A stretch of DNA of 64,000 nt, taken from the NCBI GenBank assembly GCA_035222895.1, contig JAVYIG010007220.1, positions 41,382-105,381 on the forward strand, read 5' to 3'. The notes below the pieces were generated by a model. The model saw nothing but the letters and a program-made list of their open reading frames with translations, searched no databases and was not told where the DNA came from. The position numbers were made by a program, and so were the translations under genes. The DNA comes from Strongylocentrotus droebachiensis (lineage: Eukaryota > Echinodermata > Echinoidea > Camarodonta > Strongylocentrotidae). Positions 38,901 through 53,300 of this stretch are shown in pieces. Numbering within the stretch: the first letter of the stretch is position 1; each line of letters opens with the position of its first letter.

Positions 38901-40000
38901 TCCCAAATGCTTATATCATCTGCCGTGAACCAGAAAGACATGAATTCCATTCTACTTAAACAAACATCCTTGCGGCTGTCATCAAAGCTTTATAATTATG
39001 CATGAATGATAGCTGCTGTGTATAAAAGATACACAGTAAGGTTTGCCTGTCTATCAGGATAAAACAAAATATACTGTGTAAAGTTCATGGCTTCAATGTT
39101 TGTGTCAACGTGTAATATTGCACAAATTGATTGAAAATCAACTCCCACTCTAAAAAAATTTAAACTGAACATGTACCGCTCAGTGTGAAATTTAGTTCAT
39201 AGTAATAGTAGTTTTTCTTGTGAATGTTGATCAAAACTGCACATCACAAAGTCTGTATTAATCAAACATGTGAAAAATTACAAGCATTCTTGATAGGGGC
39301 AAACATAATTTTTAAGATCTAATATTTTGTTGAGTTTGTTTTGTTATTTGTATGTTTTGCTTGCTTCATATAGGATACTTGTTAAGTATTTCTTAAATTG
39401 ACAGTTTTAAAGTTTGGTTCTGTAAGATATATGTAGTATGATTCGCAATAAGACAAACATTTAATTGAAAAAGCATTCCCCTGTATACTGGGAGCTCATT
39501 GCAAGAGAGTAAATTTTGCATGTAGGCAAGTAAAGATCTTTACAAATTTTTATTGACATTTAATTTCCAACTATTCTCATTTTAAAACATAAGTTAAAAT
39601 GTATAGCCCTATTGATTTTACCATTACGTATATTATCATTTTGTTGGTGTATTTTCATAAAATGGTGTATTATGGGTTGAAGTTATCAATGCATCTCCGA
39701 AACAAACTGTATGTGTATGATAAAGTATTTGTGATGTATTATTTGTACATATGAAAGCATAGATAGTCGTAAACAATGTGGTATTTATGTAATGCAATCA
39801 AATAACAATTAAACATGTCATGCACATTTTATCTTTTAACTTGTGAACACAGTGTGAGGGTGAGAAACCCACTTGAAGTGCATTTGTATATCTTTGGAGA
39901 AATGAAGAAATTGAAAATGAACACATTTGTCTCGAGTCATTCTTGTGTGTTGATTTTTAGTATCTGCTCTTTTATGATATTTAACTTTTGAAAAATAAAC
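35921..40000 (+). other. Probable 3' untranslated and downstream region of the DPP8/9-like gene
   Basis: AT-rich sequence after the stop codon without credible coding exons. Candidate AATAAA signals lie at about 36792 and 39994; which is used cannot be decided. A GATGAT-type simple repeat is near 36120-36142. Confidence 0.45.
38420..38542. mobile_element. Short MITE, CAGTCACACC family
   Basis: Ends TACCTCAGTCACACCGAGAA and GATGTGACTGGGGTA are imperfect inverted repeats about 120 bp apart, related to the elements at 4467 and 24143. Confidence 0.6.
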
Positions 40001-40659
40001 ACAAAAGGCGATCAGAACCAAAAGTAGTATGAAATTACTTTGAAATCACTTCTCTTGTTAGTATCTATTATGTTTGAGTAATTGGTCCCAGGATACAATT
40101 ATAATTCTTGCTGTTCTTCTTGAAGATGAAGATTATTTGCCCCTCTAAACATTAATCTCTCTTCTAACTTTCAGGACTTTTTCTTATATTTCAAGAGTAA
40201 TACACATTTCAACTTCATTCTTCACCATGTCAAAACTTTACTTGGAATTTATCCAATGAATCTATTTGGCAATGAGCTTTTTGTAAGAACCACATTGTGA
40301 AAACACAAAGCAGAGATTGTGAAAATTAGCACCCCATGCAAGTAAGTCTGGACCAGCAGACTATAATAACCAGCCTTTTGGGGGAAACCATAGAATAATC
40401 AGATTTTGCCAGATTTGACCCATTCCAGGGGTCATCAGTGAGTCATAAGAGGTCATGATTGGGGGTGGATATGTGACTACTTCACACATGATTCATAGCT
40501 CTTCTTACCAGTAACTACCTATAAATGGATTAGAGTGGGCTTGGTATGAAATCGCCCTATTAATCATGAAAATCTTTTTTGGGGTATAATCCTGGTCAAG
40601 TTCTTGCAACTCAAGCTGTCTTTTCACCTCACATTGCCTCATCTATCTGGCATGTGGTC

Positions 40660-40830
40660 TCTCACACTCTCTGTCTCCCTGCCCCTCTGCCTGTCTCTCT
40701 TTCTGTCCGTCTGCCTGCCTCTCTGTCTGTCTCTCCGTCTGTCTCTCTGTCTGTCTGTTTCTCTCCCTCTCTCTGTCTCCTTTTCTGTCGATGTGTATCT
40801 CTCTCTCTCTCTCTCTCTCTTTCTCACTCC
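40660..40830. repeat. (CT/CTGT)n low-complexity tract
   Basis: Pyrimidine-rich CTCT, CTGT and CTCTGTC units. Open frames across it on both strands are low-complexity Ser/Leu or Arg/Glu runs and are not genes. Confidence 0.92.
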
Positions 40831-41620
40831 TCCCATCACCCTCTCTTCTTGATATCTGAGAGCTGTTTTCATATAGGCCTACCATTACAATCAATTTCCG
40901 CAGTTTTATTTCTCTCTTTGTTAACACAGTTAGCCAGGAGGTCTATGCACTGAAACTTTGTCAGCCTCTTTGTAATTCGAGATGAAACACACCTTAATAT
41001 AACAATAAATAAAAGAGGCCTCTCTCATCTACAAAGGGTATTCCAGGCTTAAGTTACAAACATATAGACAAAAACAGAGAGTTTTCATGCTTTGTCTATC
41101 CAAATGAAGAAAATTGGACTTCAAACTCCTATAGAATAAAGGAATGCATTGAGGTATCTGCTTCATAGGATTGAAACAAAATATTTACAAAGAGTGCAGA
41201 GTGAAGGCGTTGGTGTTGTTAAATAAATGGTAGGATCAGGAACATGTAAGCAGAAGGCACATGACATAGGATCCCAAATTAAATTATGATATGACTTTCA
41301 AACAAAAGACACTAAATCAAGAGTACCCTGCAAGTACATGGAAATGAGACATGGAGAAAAAAAAAGAAGAATGGATAAAGTACATGACATATCATAGATG
41401 ACTTGAACTATTACGCAGGGACTCATATTTATTTCAAACATTCATAACTTCCGTACTATTGGTCAGATTCATTTCAAACTTTTGCCATTCTGTTTCTGTG
41501 ATTTTCTACTTTCTTACAAATTAACTTATTACACGGGTTGAATTGCCCTTTAGTTGGCTAGTGCAAGATGAAGAAATTGGGGGGTTGGACCAACTGGATT
41601 GGACTACTCTGTTAATACAG

Positions 41621-41804
41621 AGGGGTGGAAATACACTCCAAAATGATAATGGAATTCATTCCAAAGTCACTGTTGAATAACTCCTTTGAGGGTGGATTCC
41701 ACTATATTAGGTGTGCTTTCCACTCCAAACAAAATGATCCTTAGACCAGGGCCTCCCACCCCCTGGACCTAGGTATGACTTCCCCAAAAGTGAATTTCCA
41801 CTCC
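41621..41804. mobile_element. Possible MITE with GGAGTGGAAAT termini
   Basis: The left end GGGGTGGAAATACACTCC and right end AGTGAATTTCCACTCC are imperfect inverted repeats. GGAATTCATTCCAAAGT and GGTGGATTCCACT inside add further symmetry. No target-site duplication was found. Confidence 0.45.
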
Positions 41805-42460
41805 TGTGCATTTAGAGAGTAGGCATGGTTGGGTAAAAGTCAAAACTGTCAACAATACTCAATAGTTTCCTGAGAACAGTAGACTTCTCTCTGACATCAT
41901 GTCAGCTTCCTCCAATATGCTTTTTGATAACTTTGCCAGATTTTTGAGAGACAAGTTTATTTTGTATGCTGAACAGATGGAATGCCCATAGTTAGAGGCT
42001 TGAAAACAACCAGACACAGACTAACATTCAGGCCCACATTCCACAAAGTACAATTCACATGAAAGGCCCTACTTTTTTTTTGGTGAAGTGTGCACAATAT
42101 TCAGAGTTGTATTCAAGTGCTGTGTGAATGCTGGTTAATATCAAAATATTCACAAATAATCTTACCTTTCTTTCTACATAATTTAAGCCCAGTAAGAAGT
42201 TCATCAAGGAAAAGACAGATGGACATAATATGAGTAAATAGATGGAATGGAATATAACAGATTAATGGAATAGAAATAAGATACTTGGTAGATAGAATGA
42301 CATACTATGCAAAGATCAATAAATCAAAGGAGAGATAGATTATAGAAAAAATAAAAGACAAGAATATATGGAATGACAGAAATAGATATTTAGCATGAAT
42401 CAGATATAGGTAAAAGAAAACTGCAGATTAGAAGAATAACAGATTTTGTTCTTAAATATG

Positions 42461-42648
42461 TCTGTCATTCTTTCAATCAATGTCTTTAATTCCATTTGTC
42501 TTTCCTGTTTATGGATAGAAGGAATGACAGAGATGGGCTCAATGGCAGATAGATGGAAGGAATGTATTACAGAGAGATAAGAGAAATTACAGATATAAAG
42601 AGGAATGACAAATTGAATTAAAGACATTGATTGAAAGAATGACAGACT
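42461..42648. repeat. Inverted repeat in a GACAGATAGA-rich tract
   Basis: TGTCATTCTTTCAATCAATG (near 42461) recurs as its complement CATTGATTGAAAGAATGACA (near 42626), in a region of GAATGACAGA and AGATAGA microsatellite-like motifs (about 42220-42680). Confidence 0.75.
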
Positions 42649-42695
42649 TACAGATAAATAGAATGACAGATATAAATAAAAAGAGAAACATCTAT

Positions 42696-42903
42696 CAGTG
42701 GCGGATCCAGGGGGGGGGCCCCGGGGGGCCCGGGCCCCCCCCCCTTGAGAAAAAAATCATGTAAAATCACGCGATTTTTACCTTTTTTGGGGGTTGGGCC
42801 CCCCCCCCTGGCGCTCAAGGGGGGGGTGCAAATTTTAAAATTTTCTGGCTGAGTCGTTGCGATTTTTTTTGGACTCCAAAAAAAAAAAAAAAAGTGTCCG
42901 CTT

Positions 42904-42946
<43 letters not shown>

Positions 42947-43045
42947 ACTGAGCGACTTTTCGGCCGGCGCGATTTTCAAATTTTCGGGAGCAAAAAAAAA
43001 AAAAAGTTGGGCCCCCTCCCCTAAGAAATCCTGGATCCGCGCCTG
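42696..43045. mobile_element. hAT-like MITE with 8-bp target duplication and poly-C core
   Basis: The element starts CAGTGGCGGATCCAGG and ends CCTGGATCCGCGCCTG. The 8-bp sequence ACATCTAT flanks it exactly (42688-42695 and 43046-43053). The interior has mirrored GGCCCCC, poly-A/T and a C run of about 40 bases near 42905-42946. No coding capacity. Confidence 0.8.
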
Positions 43046-43053
43046 ACATCTAT

Positions 43054-46000
43054 CACCACGTCTAGCAAAGCATGATCACCCAAACACCCTCACCACAACT
43101 ATAGAAAAACAGAAATTACAATAATTACTGCTCAAATGAATGAAATGAACCCTAACCTCATGAGGTTACATTTTGATTGATATATCAGCAAGTGGGTGGC
43201 ATGTGCAGCGTAATTGAAGATTCAGAAGTTCAAAATTCTTTCAGTAAAATAATGGAAATGGCAAAACCTGTCCAAGTCATTTACATATATGAAAACTTAT
43301 GTCAATCATTTTCTTCTTTCTTTCAGCAAATAGATTTAGATTTAAGCACTGCAAGAAAGGTGAGATATCAAATATTTGAAAAATTATCAATGTTAAGTTG
43401 ACTTACTTGTAAAAACTTTGAAGCGAAGACCTACTTTCTTTACAGGAAGTTTTGAAGAAAAAAAGTAATTTCAGTGAGTTTGTCAAATATATAGATGTGC
43501 TCTATAATATATATGTTTTAAATATGGACTATTGCAAAAAAGGATGGCACATTAACACTTTGAATGTGTTGCATTTATGACCAATAGCCTTTACATAAAC
43601 ATCAGTTAAATATGAGTTTGAAAGAGAGATAATAACTTAAATGAAAGAATGTTGTGTCAAAGTAATCACTAGGACAATAAATTGTGGGGATTGTACTTAT
43701 AACAAATAACAAAACATAACAATTTTTAATTTTTAATATGACATTTATTGATCTTGATACTTTTATGATATGAGTTGTATGGTATTCACAAAGAATTCAT
43801 GAAAGCAATTGTAAAGAAATCTAGTTTAAAAAGCTACAAAACTTTAGTTTAATAACAAGTTGTACATGTTCCATATGTACTGGTGTACAGTTATATATCA
43901 AATTCAAATATACAAAGTGTAAATAAATATACAGAGAAAAACACAAATCAAAGACTTGACTTCTTAAACATACGTAACTTATTTAGTACATAAAGAAATT
44001 TAAAAAAGGGTTCCTTGACTACTTTCTAATCTAGCTAGAAGTGAGTAACATTAAAAAATACATAAATAATTATGTAAAAACAAAACATGTATCAATGATA
44101 TCTGCATATTTTAAAGGGAAATGTTACATGAACATCGTTACGTTAATATACTTTCTTTGGCTTTGGAAGATATCAACAACTTCAGGTGTTCTTTGACAGT
44201 TATAAAGTACACACACAAATTGTATTAAAACAAAATTCTACCTTTCAAAATGCTATTATTATTTGAGCTTTGAAATTATATAAAAACTTCAACAAAAAAA
44301 CTAAAATCAGGCACGGTTTTGTTCACTACAACAATTATCATGGAGCTTTCCAAAACAATGAAGATGTGTTTCTTGGTTAAATGAGAAATAGCTGCATTCA
44401 TAATTATTTTGAAACACTTGAAACTAAAACATAAGACTATCTACAGCACATATATATTACATGATAAATACCAAATAACACCATAAATGCTTACTTCTAT
44501 AACATGGACAATTAGAGAAGAAAAAAATCATAATATAATATATAAATCAAGTGAACATGATTCTTTTTACATAATCTCTCTGTTATTTATCTTCACTCCA
44601 AATTCTCATCCTCATAACAAATCATTATAATTCATAATGTTCCTCATACGTCGTTTTTTCACAATACCTGGTGTGGTTGTCTTTCAAGCAGATAATATTA
44701 AAAAACTAATAATTCTCTACCAATCCTTTTCTTCTCACTTCCACAATTTTGTTTGTCTTTACAAAAATTGTCAACAAACAAAATGAATTTCAACAAAAGT
44801 TGATTCAATATTATGCTTATGTAAGGAAAATAAAGACTGAGAGATATCTTATTTCCTAACAAACCATCAAAGCAATGTAACATTATCAAACAAAACATCC
44901 ACTTCCAAAATCAATATTACAAATAGACATAATAAATAAACGATGTATTTACCTCTGAATAAATAACTATTTTACAAATCATCTGTTTGGGGCCAGGTGG
45001 GAATTGATACCATTTTACAAAGAAATAACACCCTTCTGGTTCCAAACAGACAAAATAACCCCTCATGATATCTTATGATCATAACAAAATGCTCAACAAC
45101 TGAAAAGCAAATAATAACAATAAGCTAGATATGAACACAAAATAATCACCCCAAAATTCTTTTATCAGAAGTATTAACACACCAAGAATATTCAAAACAA
45201 AAAATGACATACCTGAATATCTAACATCTATAAACTTGTGCATCAAAACTTAAACATGATTTGTAGTTAAACGTTAAGTAAATGAAGTAACAAAACATAT
45301 TGCACTATTCTAACGGAAACAAAACGTCAAGAAAGTTCCCACAACAAAAATAATAAAGACAATAGCTTTATCATGAGACATAACTTCATGGAAAAATGTA
45401 ACTTTTCTTGCAAAATATGGTACAAACATGTAAACAGTATAAAAATCACACTGTTGGCATCAAGTTCATACAAAAATTGGTCCCATGTTTGTATTTTAAT
45501 AAATACATGTACTTTTACCCACTCATCACTTAAAAATGAATGGATGAACAGAATATTCTTTCAAGTTCGCCCAATGTTATTACAATTAATTGCAAAAAAC
45601 AGCGAATCTATTCAATATACTGCTATACTATAAATGTGGAAGAGTTATCTCATTATGAGGCACTGAGTGGGGATTACATCAATTGAATAAATACTTGCAT
45701 TATTCAAACAAATACTAATCAAAATATAACATGATTATATTTCATCAAATCGAATGTCGCTAGGTGGAATTACTTCTTTTGTCCTCTCTTTCAATGGAAT
45801 CTACTTCTCAATGGGGAAACTGCTTCTACTTTGCATGTATATCATGTTTTATTCCCATTCACCTGATAGGTATTGATTGCCGTTATCTGTGTATATTGTA
45901 ATCATAATTATTAATCAGGCAAACATTTCAAGACCTGAAATACACATAGTCTATTACGCTTCTCAAAATGTCCATTCTATTTTCGCTGACGCTTGTCCAA

Positions 46001-47387
46001 ATGGCTGGTAAACCATGATGGATAAGTTTTTCAAAGAAATACCTAACCATAACTTTAAGCTGATTATATGATGAACATCCTACATATCTAGACAGCACTT
46101 GAACCTGTTTGCACTGTGAGAAATATATACAACAGTAAAGGAAAATTGTATAAAGAATCGTCATATATTGCAAAACGGGTGTGCATGTGTGAAAAAAAAG
46201 TATCGTACAAGATATACTAAACAAAGATACAGGTTTTGAAGATGTCTGTTGAAAAACATATCTAAGCTTAGTACCAAACGACATTCACATTGGAAGTGCA
46301 CCTTGATTCTATGAGTTTTCATTCGAACAGCTGCTGAAGTATACAATAATTTGTTATGCGATGTTTAAGCAAGAAAAAGTTATCTACTTATCGTTTTAAT
46401 AGCTATAACATTCTTTTATGTACAGTTCACAACTGAATTATTCATATCCCTTGAAAACAATTTTTTTTAAAGAATGAAAGGTAAACTGGTTGAATTAGGG
46501 CCTTATATGTCACATTCTCAAGAAAAAGAAATCACGACAGATCACTATTTCACATCCTTAAAAATTTACAAATCTTGGTAAGACTTATGAATGATTGTCA
46601 ACTCAACGACATGTATACAAGGATAATTTATACTGGGAATTTTTGGAGTCTGAACAGAGTAAACAGCCTTCCACATGGATAATATTAGAACCATAAGTCA
46701 CCGTCATCAATCTATGAAATCTAGCCCACAATCTTCCTGTAACTGATCCTCAACGTCATGTATGTTCCAGGGAGGAAGTTCAAGATCTCATCATTTGTGA
46801 TCACATCACATGATACATGCCACATTTTTGGGACAATTTTTTACGTGTAGCCACCTTATGAAAGTTGAAAACAGTGGTGAAACAATATTGACTGGTTTAT
46901 GAGTAACCAGACAACCGTAAAACGCAGTTTTAAGGCAAAATAGAAATTATGAAGTAAATAGGCAAGAGTCTCGATCTACTGCAGCATCACATAACAGATT
47001 ATGGGCCCAAGGCTCTGATTGATGAAAGAATATAGAAGTTAAGATTCATTACACAGTTCTATAGCTCGGATAATGACATGACGTAATCCACTAATCCTAA
47101 TCTTTTATCATTAGCCCTGCTTAACATATACCTTCTCATATACAAAATTGTAGTAGAGATACCTAGACACTTGTGACGTCATGTAACAATACATCATGAG
47201 ATGGTGAACATTTTTGTTTAAAGTAAATTGTCCATTACAAGAGTAACAGTAATACAAAAATCAACACTTGGTCTTGGTACTGTTTTTACTCCAAGTCATC
47301 TGGTAGATGAATCATGAACTTTCTTTAGAAGATATCATCCTGCACCAGGTTTTGGTTCTCTCTTTATACCGATCCTGTAATAGATCA
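43054..47387 (-). other. AT-rich region, probably including the LHFPL2-like 3' UTR
   Basis: No conserved coding exon was seen on either strand. Minus-strand AATAAA signals (TTTATT on the plus strand) occur at about 45848 and 43744, so the transcript end is undetermined. Short open frames here show no family resemblance. Confidence 0.4.
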
Positions 47388-50300
47388 TCATGGTAGACAT
47401 ATAATGTACTTTCCTTTTAAGATCTCATCCTGTACATCATCACTGGATGTTGCGATCTCTGCCTGGACCGAGAGCACAGCCGAGAGAAAGGTAGCCACGG
47501 TGGAGCCCACGGCAACAAAGAAAGACCAGCCTATGGCACAGGTCCCGGGCTGGAATGGGGCGGCATCAGGTCCACACAGGTCCTGGACCCGCTCTGCACC
47601 CCATCCTGCCGGGTAGAAGACTAAGGATATCAGGATCAACAGACCTGCAAGGATGATACAGAACAAAAAATTAGTTCGGATGATTAGGCATGTTGGAATG
47701 GAAATCATTGTTAACTCTTATGATCATGGCCTGATTAGGTCCATTGTCTGACTTAACAATTAAAAACAAACATGATACAGGTCATGTCTGACTTAAAAAG
47801 TGCAATTACCTCTTCCCCCACCTCTCATATGAATGGTAAACACTCTGTAGTCCCCACAGTAACCAAACTTCACTGTAGGCAACAATTAGGACAGCTTTTC
47901 CCTCTGGTGCGCTTTCAACCGCATTCCCCGTACCCTGGGGACCTTCCCTTCCATTAATTCCCAACAATGACAACCCAATCAGGAGATAAATGTTTTTCAG
48001 AAAGCCAACTAAGCCGTAAAGATCAGCTTCCTTTCAGACCAACAATGAGAGAAGTGTTCGTTTGAAAACTGTGATATTAGTGAAACAAATTGCTGTATTG
48101 GTATGGAAGTAGACATCACAATAGCCTGCCATCTTAATTGCATCGTCAAACTGATGAGTGAGAGGGAAAACATCAATAATGGTATTAAATGAGCCTTGTT
48201 GTTTGTTCCTAGTAGGTTTTTCTTTCATAAATTGTATGAGTAAGAAAGTTCTCAAATAATATTTGCTTCCAATCATTCTCTCTCCTTAAAAGGCAAAATG
48301 AAAAACGACTGTTTGCCTGGGATAGAAGAACAAAAGTCCATGAATATCATTATGAACCTTGTTTATTAAACTAAATACAGTAAGTAATTTCTGTACGTTG
48401 ATTGGTAGACTGACACATACATTTTTGCATGGCTACAAAACAAGATCTAGCATGATCTTGATGAATGAACAATTGATATCCATATTTCTCCTTTTGATTC
48501 ATCATTCAGTATTTTCATTAAATTATCATGGTTCTTACTTGACAAAAAAGGGGTATAAAATCAGATGGTAAAAGTTGGTTATTGGCTATAATGTTGGTCA
48601 CTTTGCATGCATGTATTCATGATTTGTGAGATCCTAAGCTGTAATGTCCTTGCGAGGATTAAACCTTATTTCAGTTTGAGAATTGTGTAATTAATGCTGC
48701 TTCCGTTATGGTATACAGTGTTTTCTGAATCAGGGGCATGGGGGAAGTGGGAGGGGCAGTTGTCCCTCCAATGAATTTAGATTGAAAACGTAAATGTATT
48801 CATGCCTTTGTCACCCTTCAGCTTCTTAGAGAAAGTAGCTGTATACAAATTTGAATTGTTTATCATACAGTAGATGGGTGGTTTGGACTAGTTTAGCAAA
48901 GTTTTAAATAAAGAACTAGCATAAACTTGCTCTTTGCAGTAAATCAAATTTACTGAAAAACACACGAGGACTCGATGCTCTATTTGTAATCAACCTGGAG
49001 TATCAGGCTACCTCAATTTCCTTTTCGCATTATTCAGCAGATAATTTTTTTCTGCTGAATTCATCAGATATATTATTCTGGTTGAAGTATTGGACAGGAG
49101 TGTAAATTTGATTTTAGTACAGTTTATCTTATCTCATTATCAGAATTGACTGATTGAAATTAAAACATTTATCCCTTTGGCTTTTTATTCTTTACTTACA
49201 TGTATGTTCAAGACTTCTAAATACAGTTTGTAGTCAAGGATTTTCAAATTCCAACACTGTGGGATGCATACTTAACAAATTGTCCTCACTCAGGCTTGAA
49301 CATTTCACAATTCTCAGACATGCAATACAGAAACTTTCAAGCATTAGAAAACCATATCACAACTTACAAGCTCTTTGCATTTGTCAAGAACCCTAATCTA
49401 CCCCAAGGCATAACCACAGACAGACTTTTAGCTCCTACAAACACACCTTCCTAAGTTCCTACTGGATCATTATTTCCAGGGCACCAATTTACTCTCTGAC
49501 TAACGAACATGCCTCATATTCGGCCGCTCAGAAATCAATCCAAAATCAGATTTCCCTTCATTAGCTAACCCGGGGCTGCCATTAATTGAATATCACCAGG
49601 AGCTTAGAGGCGTAATTTCCTGAAAGGCAGACTTATTTTTCATTTGTGCAAACCTATTTCATTTGAATGAATTAGAACTTGAGCCTTGAGGTATGGCTGA
49701 GTGTTAAAAATGCTTAAGGCTTTACAGTTTAAAAGATGACTAAACTAAAGACAAAACTAAAAAAGTCCCATTCACAAAACGTCTCTAATAGCAACCATCA
49801 TTTACAAAATCATTTTATCTGCATTTGAAAACACAGTACACTCCCTGTACAGAAAAATTCTCTTGTCATATATACCTGTATCCAGTCTGAATATATTTAG
49901 TTCATATTCCATTTTGTAATTTGTTTCATCCTTGAGCGGAAGCACATGGCATTATAATTTTATCCATCGCAGTACCATCAGATCCATCCATCCATAAATT
50001 TCATCTCATTTACACAATGCCTGAATAATTCTGAATCAAAGAGTATTCACTGTCAGTCTTCAAATAAAAAACCCAGTTCAAGTCATAACATAATGCAAAG
50101 TAAAGTAAAATGGTGAGGAATGCGGGTACACTGAAGTAAACTCTCTTTCCCCCCTTAAACATTCATGTCTTTGAACAGAGGATACTTTTTTAATTTAATG
50201 GAGCTCATTGGTATTCATTAAATGTCACTTCAAAGTTTCTGTTAAAAAACAAATAATTACAGGTCTCGGTGAGCAGACTACAAGCTGAAAGAGGAAAAGT

Positions 50301-53300
50301 CTTGAAAATGATATAATAGCAGTTGAAGAAAAGATAATTTGAATGACATGGACTGGAATGTAACCATTTCTGATTAGTTTTGCCCAAACAGATGATACGG
50401 GAGAAACTAAGAAGTCAATAAATGATTCCTGAGAGTAGTTGAGATGAAGTGTCAAATAAATTGGTTTGGATCATTACTTCTCCCTCCCCTGGGATCAAGA
50501 ACCATTACCCAATCATCCAGTTAGCATCCCTCACACTCAGTGACCTCACACACACACCCACTGTCCTTGCCTACCCACACACCCTCCAGTGATAGCTACA
50601 CACATGTATCTCCATTGAGAACCTGTCACCTAATCTGACCACAAGTAATCAATGTGGTTATGACACAGTATGAATATTACTGAGAGGCTTGCTCATCGTT
50701 TTTCATGCATTTGTTGACTTGTGCTGTTATGATGGAAAACTGACTGACATTTAATGTAAAAATATATTTCCTCATACAAGCATTATGATTAGACAATGCT
50801 GTGGAGATTCAGATAACTTCAAATGAAGGGCCATATAATTGAGGAGTAGCATCAAATAATCTACACCTAATGCTGGCAATAGGCACTGAATGTCTAATAC
50901 AAATCATAGGCTGCAAAGTAGAACCAATTAAGACAACAAATACTGAGATATAACGGTATACATACTGTTGAAGCAAAACAGCTGCATTTTTTTGGTTACA
51001 AATACAATTAGTAAATGTACAAACATGTAATTAGAAAACAAGAGAAACAAGTAACAATCTCAGCTATAATCCTGGTGTTTGAATATTTTTATTTTATATA
51101 TTTCCAACAAGTGAAGAAAAGGATGATGCACAAATCAAACAGAGAGGATAGACATGACTTCATAAATATTACAGAGTACCTCAAAGTTTTTACAATTCAT
51201 TGACCCTAGTTTGACCGAGATGATATCTACAGCTGTTATGGGAAAAAGCTTTACCAGGAAATAGTCCTACTAATAAATCATATTATCTACAGGTGCACAA
51301 TTTACTATTCATGGTTCAATCTGACACTTCACAGTCTTGATACAGACATCATAGCTCTATGATTAGTCAGGGACTTCTGGCCGGTCACTCCATAGACTCA
51401 TAGCCGGCAGGGTGGAGTCCCACTAAACACCTTTCTGGTCAGTGCAGGTCAACCTTGAGTTTATTGGTTTATTAATATTGCACCAGTGTAAACAGGGTTT
51501 TCCTAAAAATATGCTCTCTTTTTATTCATTCTCTTCTCGAGTGGTGACATGTTACATCAGCCCTTTCGCTGACTCATGTCGAACACTTGTCCCTCCAAGC
51601 TCTCGGGTTGTACTTTCTCTAGAAACTCTAGCATTCTTTCACACGGAACACATGTGCAGTAAGTATTACAGACAGGTGAAGAAAGATGGCTGGTTTTACT
51701 TGTAAACATTATGTGCAGAACAAATATTTGGTGTGTACATTGTAGGCCTAATGTAAACCATGCTGCCTCAAGAGAACAAAATGCAGGTGTGGTGTGTCAT
51801 TTGCATATTCATGTGATACCTCTCTACTAGGCAAAATCCATTTATATTTATAAGTACATAATATACGGTAATGCTAAAGAATGGATATATTGGAAGTTTA
51901 AATTATCTTATCAAATAATAAATCTCTTTCAATACTAGATTTACAGAACTTTATGTATTCAAATTATATGTAAGCAAAGTCTGCTACACGATTAGTAAAC
52001 GTATTGGCTTCAACATTTTGTTAAGGATATAATATGTTCTTGTTCTTGGGCTTAACACTAGTCAAAAGACCCGTTTTCATCAGACCAAAGTTGCAAATAA
52101 CCTGCTATTTTCAGACTTGCAAATTAGCGGGCTATTTTGGAAACAAGACCAAGATTTCTCAGGATATTTTCTCGACTAAATAGCCAGCTAATTGCAACTG
52201 CGGGCTGATGAAAACGCAAATTAGGAGGCTGATTTGAGATAAGGCTAGTCAAAATAGCGGGGTTTTTGCAACTTTGGTCCGATGAAAACAGGCCTATTGG
52301 GTACAAAATATTCTCCTTCATATAAATTTGACCTGTAGCCCTTGACCTTAAGACCCCCAAAGTCTACTCAGTTCAGCTTTACCTAAACAAATCTGAGCTC
52401 AGCCTTATCAGAATCCCTTCATCAATTCACGAGTAATTGTAGCAACAAATGGTTGCAAATGAATGCAACCTAATAGCAAAGCCTCTGGCAACGTCTTAGA
52501 GCAGAGAAGCACAACAAATCTTTTGAAGAATTCTTCTCAATATACAAGTAAATATAGACTCAATTCTCAAAATGCACTTATTTTATTACATATCATGACC
52601 AAACAGAAAAAAAAAACATATTGGGTGTGCCTTAACTTGAGTGAAAAGATTTAAGTGAAATTTATTTCACAGTTTCTGAGCCAGCTAGAGCAGAAATACT
52701 GATACAATTATACCAGGCCTCTATGGAAATCTAAGAAATTAGTTCCAATGCGTTGATCTGCAAAAGCAATGAATCTTTCACCATTGAATGAGTAAGTCCC
52801 AAATCCTATTTTCCATCTCTTGATTTCATCGCCTCCTCGGTAATTGTAGGTTGGGTTAGCCATAAAAAATACTCTAATTAGAGTTAATCTCATCTGGAAT
52901 TTAAATACACATCTAGTGGCACTAGATGTATTAAAGCAAAAGTAGAGTGGCCATATATAATGTGGAGACCAGAGAATTAAAGGGGTAGTACATGTACACC
53001 CAGAAAATCGATGTTTACAAAAGAGGGAAATATGAGAGCCAGCTCAGTGCAAATCTGTAGCCAAATTGATTAAGTACAAGAATAATGAATTATAATAAAA
53101 TTCAAGAGATGTTTGCACAACTATTTTGTATATACAGGTACATGTAGGGATCAGTATGCTTGTATCTATCCTTACATTACATACACAGTTTGCAGAAGAA
53201 TATTTGTAAATATTGACAAACATTTTACTGGAATGAAAACTGCCCATTAGACAGATCTGACTGACGCTTTTAATAATCAGGTGTCTGTCACTCCAAACAA

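Noticed and set aside
40579..40953. Open frames on both strands over the CT-rich tract
   Set aside because: Low-complexity Ser/Leu and Arg/Glu translations of a microsatellite.
42648..43049. Minus-strand 133-aa frame with poly-Gly and Phe runs
   Set aside because: It translates the homopolymers of the hAT-like MITE.
45928..46284. Minus-strand 118-aa open frame
   Set aside because: Lies in the likely LHFPL2-like 3' UTR; no family resemblance and AT-driven composition.
49681..49720. tRNA-like phrase GGTATGGCTGAGTG
   Set aside because: Only an A-box-like match; no cloverleaf or B-box at the right distance.
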